From NCBI RefSeq assembly GCF_048544455.1, contig NC_133529.1, positions 58,647,771 through 58,711,770 of the forward strand: 64,000 bases of DNA. The letters run 5' to 3'. The DNA is from Silene latifolia (taxonomy: Eukaryota > Streptophyta > Magnoliopsida > Caryophyllales > Caryophyllaceae). The number at the start of each line of letters is the position of its first letter. Positions within the stretch are counted from its first letter, which is position 1. The position numbers and the translations under genes are program-made. The notes beneath the pieces are model-generated. The model saw only the letters and a list, made by a program, of their open reading frames with translations, searched no databases and was not told where the DNA came from. This document shows, in pieces, positions 10,679 through 20,820 of the stretch.

Positions 10679-12361
10679 TGTAACGCCCGTAATTTCGGAC
10701 CGTTATTATTTTGCGAAGGTAATTTATTAATCAAGTTGAATTTAATATTAATGTATTTGAAGTAAAAATAATTCAAAGAAATATAATTTTATTATATTTT
10801 GAAGTAAAGTATTTATTTTGATAGTTTCGAAATGTTTAAAAATAGTTTAAACCGTGTAAAAACTTTTTATTTCGAAAAATGGGCATATCGGGAAAAAATT
10901 ACAACTCTTTTGAAAATTGGGTAAACGATTTTGGAAATGGGTCGTATGAGTATTCAATTTTCTTGTAATCTCGTGTTTAAGAACTTTGGTCTTGTCGGAA
11001 TTTGCATTTGACAAGCGGTTCTAATTATTATCGAAACGAGCCAAAACCGACTCGTAAAATCCCGACTAAAAACCCGCACCTTTCCTTTCCTTTCTCCCTT
11101 ACCCGCGGCACCCTCCCCCTTCCTTTCTTTTTTTCTGATTTTTGTCTATCTTCATCTTCCTCTACCTTCTAAAACATAAAAAAAAACACCATTTTTACCC
11201 AAATTCAAGCTAAAATCGCCATAACTTCCTCATTTCTTGTCGGATTTTCGCATAATTTATATTTCCGGAATCCTCTCGTCGAGATCTATAAGCTGGTATA
11301 TTTTAATTTCAGTTTTCTTGAAGTTGTTTTAAGTCGAATTTTGGCACAATTTCGGTTTTTATGCTTATTTTTGTGTTTTTATTGTTTATTTAGGTGAAGA
11401 ATTGGAGGACGAGTTTGGGGACTCGTATATTGTCGAAGATAGTGGCTAGTTGCTTGTTAGGGTTTGGTTTTCAAGGTGCTAATTGCTCATTTTCTAGCTT
11501 AAGGTAACATATTTCGAGTTACTCGACGAATAATCGTCACATTGTTTGGTTTTTGTATGTTTTTGTGATTTTTGGTTGAGTAGTAAATTTTCACATGTTT
11601 AAAATGGGTTGCATGCATGTCTTTTGTTAGTTTAAGATAACATGTTAGTATTAGGAACGATTAATTATGTTTCAGACGGTGTTAAACTGAACAAAAACGG
11701 AAAAATGGAGGTGTAGGGGTGGCGGCAGCAGGCCCGGCAGTCCCACGGCAGGCCCACGGCTGGCCCACGGTTACAATTGATAAAGTTTGGATTACTGTTT
11801 GTTATATGTTTCACATGATAGTTTATTTTGGTCAGTTAGGGGGTCATAGGTTAGAATACTTGATAATTAAATTGTTTATCATGTTGTTTACATGTTTCAT
11901 TACATGTTATATTAAATATGACGTTTCGTGGCTGGGAGGACTCGAAGTTACTCCCCACTGAATTGTGGCTTTCGTGTTTGTAAAAAATGCGATTGACAGG
12001 TTGAAGATTTAGATGGGGTCACAGACGAGCTAGTGAGCATAAGGAACCTTGGACCTAGTTTGGCTATTTTTAGTAGTAAACCTTTTAATTCTTGGTTATG
12101 TATATATTTTGAAGGGACATATGTCTCCCTCTTTTACCTTGGGTTTGTATCTCTATGTTCTCGCAACTTTAGTTGGGTTATGTAAATTAGTTAGTTTGCA
12201 TTTGTAGGTTTTGGGCACTCTTAAGTTGGAATTGTTTGTGAATGGTTTAGGAAAGTTTTAAAAATTACAGGTTTTATCTAGTTGAACCAATTACAAACAT
12301 ATCCTGTCAGTTTTTCTGTAGAATTTACGTAATTATTTAACGCTAAATTTTAGGGTGTCTG
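10679..12361 (+). repeat. Family-A LTR copy 2
   Basis: Starts TGTAACGCCCG after the PPT and ends GGGTGTCTG before the primer site. It is 1.68 kb because the middle present in copy 1 (about 1500-2400) is missing. The join follows a GC-rich tract (11718-11771) whose sequence differs in every copy. Confidence 0.85.
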
Positions 12362-12362
12362 A

Positions 12363-12374
12363 TTGGTATCGAGC
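12363..12374 (+). other. Primer binding site for copy 2
   Basis: TTGGTATCGAGC, the same two-base-short variant as at 2995. Leader 12375-12535 precedes gag. Confidence 0.75.
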
Positions 12375-12535
12375 TTGTTGCTCCCGACGCACGTTTGTGC
12401 ACCCCACTTAAAAATCACTTGACCTTTAAATAATGAACTTGAGAGATGGGTAGGATGGGTAGATTTAGGATTTTATGTGGTAGTCTGTTTGTGATTGCTA
12501 ATTGATAGGTACTAATTAATTTTCTCTTTTGTAAG

Positions 12536-13666
12536 ATGGCTCCGCCAAGAAGAATTAATGATGCTCTTTTATTAGTTCTTACTCAAATTCTCCAAAATCA
12601 ACAAAATCGGCAGAATCAACAAGCTCCTCTTCCCCTGCCTGCTGAGGGTACTCCAGGCACCTATACCTGGGTGGCTAATCAGTTAACCCGAATCAACACT
12701 CCCACTTATGGTGGAGAGATTGATCCATTTGCTCTCTTACAGGTGGTTTTGGAGTTGGAGAAAAGCTTTACGTTGTATGATGTTAAGGAGGAACATAAAG
12801 TGAAGCTAGCCTCTCACTTCCTAGTTCGAGAAGCAGATCGGTGGTGGTCCATGACTGGGCCTACCGTTTCAGCTGAACCGGGATTTGACTGGGTACGTTT
12901 CAAGGAATTAGTGGAGGCCCGATTCTATCCGCAAGAACTTAAGCAGCAGAAGTTGAAGGGATTCATGGAGTTAAAGCAAGGAAGCCTTCCTGTTCAGACC
13001 TTCACTGATAAATTCAATGAGTTGGCTCATTATGCCACTAGATTGGTGAAGGATGACAACGAAAAAGCCTTCTTTTATCTTGAAAAGCTCTCTCCTAAGA
13101 TCAAAAGCATGGTCCGTCGGGATTCCACTAGCTTTGTTTCAATTTACAACGATGCTTTGTGGGCTGAGAATTCATTGAAAGAGATTGAAAATGAAGCTCG
13201 TGCAACTAGTTCTAATCTTGGCAAGAGGCCTTTATATCCATATTCTAGGCCCTTTACTTCTTCACCTAGGTTCATCTCTTCTCCCTCTGACTCAAACAAG
13301 AGGAGATTTGTTTCTAATGTGCAAGCTAACCGGGGTGGTCAATCTTCAGCTCTTAACGATAATAAAGGTACTAAAGACCGAGTGTGCTATAACTGCAAGA
13401 AACCAGCACACCCTGGTAAATGCTTCGTTGATCCTATCATATGCTTTTCTTGTAACAAACCGGGCCACAAGGCCAATGTTTGCCCGGAGAGGAAGGTGAC
13501 GGCTCCTACTACTCCTGCCGCCCCAGTGAGGCCGAAAGGCCGAATTTTTGTCATGAGCCGAGCGGTTCGAGGCACATCCCGATATCATTCGGTACATTTT
13601 CTATTTTTGATGTTCCTTGTTTGGTACTATTTGATACGGGTGCCTCTTTATCTTTTATTTCAATGA
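12536..13666 (+). CDS. Gag polyprotein of family-A chromovirus, frame broken near its end
   Basis: The structural protein that packages element RNA into virus-like particles. Start MAPPRR follows the leader. Residues 1-~60 are Gln-rich (repeated NQQ), followed by a retrotransposon-gag capsid region at about 60-220 (ADRWW, VEARFYPQELKQQK, GSLPVQTFTDKFNEL). Two zinc knuckles come next, CYNCKKPAHPGKC near residue 284 (His-Cys spacing of 3 instead of 4) and canonical CFSCNKPGHKANVC near 302. From about 13560 the frame differs from the protease, so residues after MSRAV are out-of-frame. The copy at 6030-6075 is continuous here; differences are CAGAAGCTGAGG against CGGTTCGAGG and two more at CTG. 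The break may be a sequencing fault. Confidence 0.85.
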   Translation: MAPPRRINDALLLVLTQILQNQQNRQNQQAPLPLPAEGTPGTYTWVANQLTRINTPTYGGEIDPFALLQVVLELEKSFTLYDVKEEHKVKLASHFLVREADRWWSMTGPTVSAEPGFDWVRFKELVEARFYPQELKQQKLKGFMELKQGSLPVQTFTDKFNELAHYATRLVKDDNEKAFFYLEKLSPKIKSMVRRDSTSFVSIYNDALWAENSLKEIENEARATSSNLGKRPLYPYSRPFTSSPRFISSPSDSNKRRFVSNVQANRGGQSSALNDNKGTKDRVCYNCKKPAHPGKCFVDPIICFSCNKPGHKANVCPERKVTAPTTPAAPVRPKGRIFVMSRAVRGTSRYHSVHFLFLMFLVWYYLIRVPLYLLFQ

Positions 13667-14082
13667 AACTCTCCGCTAAGTTGTCACTTGAACCATCACA
13701 TGAAGAAAGCACATCTATATCCTTACCCTCTGGGGATGTCTTTTCCTGTTCTAAAATCTATCCGGAAGTCCCTATTTCTATTGCGGGATCTATATTTCCA
13801 GCAAATCTTTTCCAATTTCCACTTGAAGAATTTGATGTCATTTTGGGCATGGATTGGTTACATACTTATCATGCTCGATTTGAATGTCGAGATCAGAAAA
13901 TAATTCTTACAAGCCCTTCAGGTCACCGTGTGTCTTATCAAATGGTTAAAAGACAAATAGGTACTAAATTAGTTTCTCGCTATGAAGTTTGTCAATGCAA
14001 TGAAAAAGGGTCATCAAGCCTTTTTGTGTATGGTGACTTCTTTCGATTTTTCCTCTCGCCTCCTAAGGAGAACATTCTGTAG
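13563..14082 (+). pseudogene. Aspartic protease of family A, separated by frameshift
   Basis: Open from 13480 in this frame, but homologous protein starts only at about 13590. It contains the LFDTGAS active site and the downstream ILGMDWL flap/core motif typical of plant Ty3 proteases, which cleave Gag-Pol. It ends at a TAG (14080-14082) that copy 1 shares at 6559-6561. Confidence 0.75.
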
Positions 14083-14096
14083 TATGTGAATTTCCG

Positions 14097-16187
14097 ATGT
14101 TTTTCCCGATGAGCTACGGGAATTCCTCTCCGAAAGGGAAGTTGAATTTGCTATTGATCTTATTCCGGTACCGCCCTATTGCTAAAGCTCCTTATAGAAA
14201 TTTGGCACCGTCTGAAATGAAAGAGCTGAAGACTCAGCTGGATGATTTGATTGTCAAAGGTTTTATCCGACCTAACTCTTCACCTTGGGGTGCTCCTGTT
14301 CTCTTGGTAAGAAAGAAGGATGGATCTATGCGATTATGCATAGATTATCGTGAACTTAACCGGGTTACTATCAAGAATAAATATCCTCTTCCTAGAATTG
14401 ATGATCTTTTCGACCAACTCCGAGGTGCTTCTACTTTATCTAAAATTGATCTTCGTTCGGGCTATCATCAAATTCCAGTCCGAGAAGCTGATATTCTTAA
14501 AACCGCCTTCAGTACGAGATATGGTCATTTCGAGTTTACGGTGATGCCATTCGGTTTGACCAATGCTCCAACAGTAGTCATGGATCAGATGAACCGTACT
14601 TTCAGAGAACACCTCGACAAGTGCGTTGTAGTGTTCATTGATGACATCTTGATCTATTCTAAATCTGAAAATGATCATGCCAAACACCTTCGTGTTATTT
14701 TAGAGATTCTGCGCCGTGAAAAATGGTATGCTAAATTCTCTAAATGTGAATTCTGGTTACCTAAAGTGACCTTCCTTGGGCATGTCATTTCAAAAGAGGG
14801 CGTTATGGTAGATCCTGCCAAAATTGAAGCCGTTGTTGATTGGAAACGTCCAACCAATGTTTCTGAAATCCGTAGTTTCCTTGGCTTGGCGGGTTACTAT
14901 CGGCGATTTGTGAAGGATTTTTCAAAGATTGCTAGGCCGATTACTCAGTTGCTGAAGAAAGAGTCTAAATTTGTGTGGTCTGAAGAGTGTGAAAATGCCT
15001 TCCAGGAATTGAAAAAGAGGTTAACTACCGCTCCGGTGTTGACCTTACCTGAAGAAGGAGTGGACTTTGATGTTTACTGTGATGCTTCTAAGCATGGTAT
15101 AGGTTGTGTCTTGATGCAAAAAGGGAAAGTCATTGCGTATGCCTCTCGACAGCTTAGAATTCATGAAGTTAACTACCCGACTCATGATCTTGAATTAGCT
15201 GCGGTGGTGCATGCTTTGAAGATTTGGAGACACTACCTCATTGGAGTCCATTGCAACATCTACACCGACCACAAGAGCCTGAAATATCTCTTTACCCAAA
15301 AAGAGCTGAACATGAGACAAAGAAGATGGTTAGAATTGGTGAATGACTATGATGCCGACCTAATATATCATGAAGGAAAAGCTAATGTGGTGGCTGATGC
15401 TCTTAGCAGAAAATCCTGTCATTCTTTGAATTTTTTTCGGGACTTACCTCCTGAACTTGCTTTAGAACTTCAAAAATTAGGAGTAAGCCTTGTAAAAAGA
15501 GGCTCTCATCATCTTGATGCCATGTCAGCTGAACCTGACTTCTACCGTGAGATCCGTGCTTGCCTTCCTGATGATCCTACTTTCAAATCCATTCGAGCTA
15601 AAATTCAACTTGGGCAAGCTAAGGATTGTAAGATTGATGATGATGGGTATCTTCGTTATCATGGTAAAATCTATGTTCCGGAAAAGTCTGGTGATTTGAG
15701 AAAAAGAGTTCTTGATGAAGCACACCTTTCTCCTTACTCCATTCATCCGGGAGGTACCAAAATGTACAAAGATTTGAGATTGCAATTCTGGTGGCCTAGG
15801 ATGAAGATTGAAGTTATGGAGTATGTCGGTAAATGCCTCACCTGTCAGAAAGTAAAGATAGAGCATCAAAAGCCCGGGGGTTTGCTTCAACCCTTGGATG
15901 TTCCTCTTTGGAAATGGGAGTCTATTTCCATGGATTTTGTGATGGCTTTACCCAAGACTTCCACTGGGAAGAATGCTATTTGGGTGGTTGTGGACCGATT
16001 GACTAAATGTGCTCGGTTTATTCCTATCAAAGAGACCTGGAGTTTAGAAGTTCTAGCTGGTGCCTATGTGAATGAAGTAGTGCGCTATCATGGGGTTCCT
16101 AAAGATATAGTTTCAGATCGAGATCCTCGATTTTGTTCTCGTTTTGGACTGCATTACGAGAGAGCCTTGGGTAGTAAACTACGATGA
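14097..16187 (+). CDS. Pol part 1: reverse transcriptase, RNase H and integrase N-terminal half
   Basis: Makes and integrates element cDNA. The first Met of the frame is arbitrary; homology begins near residue 25 (RPIAKAPYR). The RT spans residues ~40-215, with [28 protein letters not shown] and the catalytic [10 protein letters not shown] near 180. RNase H spans ~320-440 ([15 protein letters not shown]). The integrase HHCC zinc finger is at ~543-587 (H, H, then CLTCQK), and the first two catalytic Asp are at MDFVMALPK (~612) and SDRDPRF (~673). The frame ends just before the third catalytic residue, next to two altered CAG sites (about 16157 and 16182). The domain order RT-RH-IN is that of Ty3. 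Confidence 0.9.
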   Translation: MFFPMSYGNSSPKGKLNLLLILFRYRPIAKAPYRNLAPSEMKELKTQLDDLIVKGFIRPNSSPWGAPVLLVRKKDGSMRLCIDYRELNRVTIKNKYPLPRIDDLFDQLRGASTLSKIDLRSGYHQIPVREADILKTAFSTRYGHFEFTVMPFGLTNAPTVVMDQMNRTFREHLDKCVVVFIDDILIYSKSENDHAKHLRVILEILRREKWYAKFSKCEFWLPKVTFLGHVISKEGVMVDPAKIEAVVDWKRPTNVSEIRSFLGLAGYYRRFVKDFSKIARPITQLLKKESKFVWSEECENAFQELKKRLTTAPVLTLPEEGVDFDVYCDASKHGIGCVLMQKGKVIAYASRQLRIHEVNYPTHDLELAAVVHALKIWRHYLIGVHCNIYTDHKSLKYLFTQKELNMRQRRWLELVNDYDADLIYHEGKANVVADALSRKSCHSLNFFRDLPPELALELQKLGVSLVKRGSHHLDAMSAEPDFYREIRACLPDDPTFKSIRAKIQLGQAKDCKIDDDGYLRYHGKIYVPEKSGDLRKRVLDEAHLSPYSIHPGGTKMYKDLRLQFWWPRMKIEVMEYVGKCLTCQKVKIEHQKPGGLLQPLDVPLWKWESISMDFVMALPKTSTGKNAIWVVVDRLTKCARFIPIKETWSLEVLAGAYVNEVVRYHGVPKDIVSDRDPRFCSRFGLHYERALGSKLR

Positions 16188-16972
16188 GCACCTTGCTTTT
16201 CACGCCGCCACCGATGGTCAAACCGAGAGAACAATTCAAACTTTTGAGGATCTTCTTCGTGCTCGTGCCTTAGATTTCCAAACTTCCGGGAGAAATGTTT
16301 ATCTCGGTTGAGTTCTCTTATAACAATGACTATCAAGCCTCCATTAAAATGGCACCATATGAAGCTCTGTATGGTAGAAAATGCCGTACTCTAGTCTGTT
16401 GGGATCAAACCCAAAATGTTCCAATGTTAGGACTTGATTTGGTGACCGAGTCCATTGAACAAGTTAAGATCATTCGGGAGCGGATGAAGGCCGCTCGGGG
16501 ACCGTCAAAAATCATATGCTTTGATGTCCGTCGTCGACCACTTTCCTTTGAGGTTGATGATCAAGTATTCCTTAAAGTGTCACCTATGAAAGGGGTGAAA
16601 CGGTTTGGCGTTAAAGGAAAGCTGAGCCCTAAATATATTGGACCTTTTCGGGTGATTGAAAAGATTGGTCCTGCTGCTTACCGTTTAGAATTGCCCCCAA
16701 ATCTGAGCAAGGTTCACAATGTCTTCCATGTTTCTCAATTGAGGAAGTACATTAGTGACCCTAGCCATATCATCCAAGAAGAAATTCTTGAATTGGAGCC
16801 TAACTTGGTGGTTGAAGAAAGGCCAATTCGGATTCTTGAAAAAGCCAACAAGCAACTTAGGAGCAAAGTTGTACCTCTAGTCCGTATTCTTTGGCGTTGT
16901 GGAAATGTCGAAGAAGAGACTTGGGAAACTGAAGCTTCTATGTTAGCTAAATATCCTGAATTATTCTCGTAA
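16188..16972 (+). pseudogene. Pol part 2: integrase C-terminus with chromodomain
   Basis: Out-of-frame continuation. The TDGQTERTIQT stretch that carries the catalytic Glu lies near 16210. The open frame 16295-16972 covers the GPY/F-type module (KYIGPFRVIEKIGPAAYRL) and ends with a chromodomain (RPIRILEKANKQLR..., VKILW-type core LVRILWRCGNVEEETWE). A C-terminal chromodomain puts the element among chromoviruses, Tekay/Del-like by its overall sequence. Chromodomains of this group are thought to steer integration to heterochromatin. Confidence 0.85.
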
Positions 16973-17343
16973 GGTATTCCTTTTCTTACTCTTTTTCTGA
17001 ATTACTAAGCCTTATTTAATCATAATTAGTAAGATAGTATCCTTACTATAGAACTTTAAATTAAAATTTTAAAAATACTTATATGATTTTTAATGTTTCT
17101 AACATTAATGAGTGTTTAATCTCGTTGTTGGTGACGTCCCAATAATGGGTTTTCTCATTTATTGGTGTAGAAATATTTTTATATCTTGATATGAATGTGG
17201 ATGTTCTTGTCTGATCAACGAGAGTATCACCGTTTCATTGAAAAGATACTTGTATTTTCTTATAACTATATTATTAAGATGTTGTATACTATGATTTCTC
17301 CTTCTGAGTTTCGAGGACGAAACTTTTTAAAAGGAGGGGTGAT
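16973..17343 (+). mobile_element. Family-A 3' untranslated region with PPT
   Basis: Non-coding stretch between integrase stop and 3' LTR. It holds the pre-PPT hairpin (17307-17324) and polypurine tract AAAAGGAGGGG (17329-17339). Confidence 0.85.
17307..17324 (+). other. Pre-PPT hairpin, family A copy 2
   Basis: AGTTTCG, loop AGGA, CGAAACT; 7-bp perfect stem five bases before the polypurine tract. Confidence 0.8.
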
Positions 17344-18655
17344 TGTAACGCCCCGTAATTTCGGACCGTTAATATATTTCGAAAATAATTTAGTAATCAA
17401 ATAAAATTTGATATTAATGTATTTAAAGTAAAAATAATTCAAAGAAATATAATTTTATTATATTTTGAGGTAAAGTATTTATTTTGATAGTTTCGAGATG
17501 TTTAAAAATAGTTTAAACCGTGTAAAAACTTTTTATTTCGAAATAAGGGCATTTCGGGGAAAAATGACAACTCTATTGAAAATTGGGCAAACGATTTTGG
17601 AAATGGGTCGTATGAGTATTCAATTTTCTTGTAATCTCGTGTTTAAGAACTTTGGTCTTGTCGAAATTTGCGTTTGACAAGCGGTTCTAATTATTATCAA
17701 AGCAGTCAAAAGTCAAAACCAGGCTCGTAAAATCGACTCAAACCCGCTCCTTCCTTTCTTCCTTTCCTTTCCGCGGACACCTCCCCTTCCCCTTCCTTTT
17801 TCTGATTTTTTTACCAACCACATCTCCTTCAACCTTCTAAACTATTCCAAAAGATAAAAACACCATTTTTCTTACCTTTCAAGCTAGTTTTCGCCATAAT
17901 TTCTTCGTTTCTTGTCGGATTTTCACGAAATTTATATTTCCGGAATCCTCTCGTCGAGATCTACCTCCTGGTATATTTTAATTTCAGTTTTCTTGAAGTT
18001 GTTTTAAGACGATTTTGGCAAAATTTCGGTATTTATACTTATTTATTGTGTTTTTATTGTTTATTTAGGTGAAGAATTGGAGGACGAGTTTGGGGACTCG
18101 TATATTGTCGAAGATAGCGGCTAGTTGCTTGTTAGGGTTTGGGTTTTAAGGTGCTAATTGCTCATTTTCTAGCTTAAGGTAACATATTTCGAGCTACTCG
18201 ACGAATAATCGTCACATTCTTTGATTTTTGTATGTTTTTGTGATTTTTGTTTGAGTAGTTAATTTTCACATGTTAAAATGGGTTGCATGCATGTCTAATA
18301 CATGTCTTTTGACAGTTTAAGTTAACATGTTAGTATTGGGAACGATTAATTAATGTTCAGACGATGTTAAAATGAACAAAAACGGAAAAATGGAGGAGTA
18401 GGGGTGGCGCGGCGAGCGTAGGCAGGCCCATGGCGAGCCCCAGTGGCCGGGTCAGTCCCGTTGCTTGTTTCGCGGTTTTTCATGCAATATTTGTCATTTC
18501 GGGTTCATTAATGATATGTTTAGTATAAGTTACACTTGAGTACACTTTGAATTGAATCATGTTAGTAGTGAAAATTGTGTTAATAGTAAAAAGTATGCTT
18601 ATTATGGTAGTTGACACATGTTAGGATAGATTTTAAAATGAAATTGTAATGAATA
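17344..18655 (+). repeat. Family-A LTR copy 3, 3'-truncated, left arm of palindrome
   Basis: Starts TGTAACGCCCCG after the PPT, so it is the 3' LTR of the gag-pol copy at 12536. It breaks off after the sequence AAATTGTAATGAATA, matching about 1587 of LTR copy 1, and is followed by an inverted copy of itself. The 3' half and the CA end are missing. Confidence 0.85.
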
Positions 18656-18660
18656 GAGCC

Positions 18661-19972
18661 TATTCATTACAATTTCATTTTAAAATCTATCCTAACATGT
18701 GTCAACTACCATAATAAGCATACTTTTTACTATTAACACAATTTTCACTACTAACATGATTCAATTCAAAGTGTACTCAAGTGTAACTTATACTAAACAT
18801 ATCATTAATGAACCCGAAATGACAAATATTGCATGAAAAACCGCGAAACAAGCAACGTGGGTCGACCTGCCACGCCGTGGCCTCGCTATGGCCTCACGGC
18901 TCGCCGCCGCCACCCCTACTCCTCCATTTTTCCGTTTTTGTTCATTTTAACATCGTCTGAACATTAATTAATCGTTCCCAATACTAACATGTTAACTTAA
19001 ACTATCAAAAGACATGTATTAGACATGCATGCAACCCATTTTAACATGTGAAAATTAACTACTCAAACAAAAATCACAAAAACATACAAAAATCAAAGAA
19101 TGTGACGATTATTCGTCGAGTAGCTCGAAATATGTTACCTTAAGCTAGAAAATGAGCAATTAGCACCTTAAAACCCAAACCCTAACAAGCAACTAGCCGC
19201 TATCTTCGACAATATACGAGTCCCCAAACTCGTCCTCCAATTCTTCACCTAAATAAACAATAAAAACACAATAAATAAGTATAAATACCGAAATTTTGCC
19301 AAAATCGTCTTAAAACAACTTCAAGAAAACTGAAATTAAAATATACCAGGAGGTAGATCTCGACGAGAGGATTCCGGAAATATAAATTTCGTGAAAATCC
19401 GACAAGAAACGAAGAAATTATGGCGAAAACTAGCTTGAAAGGTAAGGAAAAATGGTGTTTTTATCTTTTGGAATAGTTTAGAAGGTTGAAGGAGATGTGG
19501 TTGGTAAAAAAAATCAGAAAAAGGAAGGGGAAGGGGGAGGTGTCCGCGGGAAAGGAAAGGAAGAAAGGAAGGAGCGGGTTTGAGTCGGGATTTTACGAGC
19601 CTGGCTTTGACTCGTTCGATAATAATTAGAACCGCTTGTCAAACGCAAATTCCGACAAGACCAAAGTTCTTAAACACGAGATTACAAGAAAATTGAATAC
19701 TCATACGACCCATTTCCAAAATCGTTTGCCCAATTTTCAATAGAGTTGTCATTTTTCCCCGAAATGCCCTTATTTCGAAATAAAAAGTTTTTACACGGTT
19801 TAAACTATTTTTAAACATCTCGAAACTATCAAAATAAATACTTTACCTCAAAATATAATAAAATTATATTTCTTTGAATTATTTTTACTTTAAATACATT
19901 AATATCAAATTTTATTTGATTACTAAATTATTTTCGAAATATATTAACGGTCCGAAATTACGGGGCGTTACA
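18661..19972 (-). repeat. Family-A LTR, inverted, right arm of palindrome
   Basis: Reverse complement of 17344-18655 with a few percent divergence, ending with the complement of TGTAACGCCCCG at 19972. Differences are small indels and a clearly different GC-rich tract (18858-18915 against 18405-18470). Confidence 0.9.
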
Positions 19973-20650
19973 ATAATAATAACATGTGCATAGGAATGTT
20001 GTGTCGTATACGTATATTTGGTTTGCATAAGATTGCATGATAAGTTTATGTACTTGTCCACTATTGTTCATGTGTATATGTGGTAAGAAGTGTGTAGCTG
20101 TAATGAATGAATTGGTTGGAAGAGATTAAGTAAGTAATTGCATAAAAATATGAAATTCATGTGTGGAACATGTTTATGTGGGTAATGGATTTTAATAATA
20201 TGGCAATGTTTGTAACATGTGAATAGGGGATTTTATGTTGTATATTATGTTATTGTGTACGTAAAGTTATAAAATAAAAGCATGTGGTAAATCGTGATTG
20301 ACAAGTTAAATAATCTATGTGCATGATTAATGTTGTTGCTTGGCTTTTGAAAATAGTAACATATGATTATGAATACTGGTTTTATGAGTTTTGGACTGGT
20401 TTTGTTTGCTTGGTTGTTGTTTAAGTTGTTTGGAAGTAAAATCAAGTAGTTGTGTTTTTCGATTATAAAGAGGTTGTCTTTAAACTGTTATAACTTGAGA
20501 TGCATAAATGATTTTGATGTGATTCCAATTGGAGGTGATAGCTTGTCCTTTTACGATTCTAACGATAGGTCACACGCCCAAAACGACCAAGAAATGAGTG
20601 AGTTATGACTGTTTTACTTAAAACCGGGACAGTCTTTGAGAAATGCGTAG

Positions 20651-20820
20651 GTACTCGATCGAGTAGCCTTGGTACTCGATCGAGTAGGGGGGAACTCGAT
20701 CGAGTACATTAGTTACTCGATCGAGTAGCCCTGGTGACTTGTTTTACGTGCTTCTGATCTTCACCTACTCGATCGAGTAAGTCCCTTACTCGATCGAGTG
20801 GCCGGTACTCGATCTAGTGA
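20651..20820. repeat. Cluster of TACTCGATCGAGTA palindromes, B interior
   Basis: About seven exact or near-exact copies of the self-complementary core ACTCGATCGAGT, spaced 10-35 bp. The same motif fills part of the B LTR (24176-24328) and the B-like solo LTR (47569-47722). Confidence 0.85.

Larger units (their letters stand above)
720..19972. mobile_element. Composite block of family-A chromovirus fragments
   Basis: Almost everything here except 3150-5393 and 9981-10381 derives from one Ty3 chromovirus family: three forward LTR copies, several inverted LTR pieces, two gag-pol copies and repeated primer-site leaders. The outermost ends are both LTR 5' regions pointing outward, the right one complete (reverse complement of TGTAACGCC at 19972) and the left one truncated. 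The order of pieces cannot be made by simple nesting alone. Template switching during reverse transcription, recombination between copies, or misassembly of near-identical repeats are possible sources. Confidence 0.7.
17344..19972. repeat. 2.63-kb palindrome of two LTRs tail to tail
   Basis: Arms of 1312 bp each around a five-base centre GAGCC (18656-18660). The arms are not identical, so they either diverged after formation or come from two LTR copies. Confidence 0.9.
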
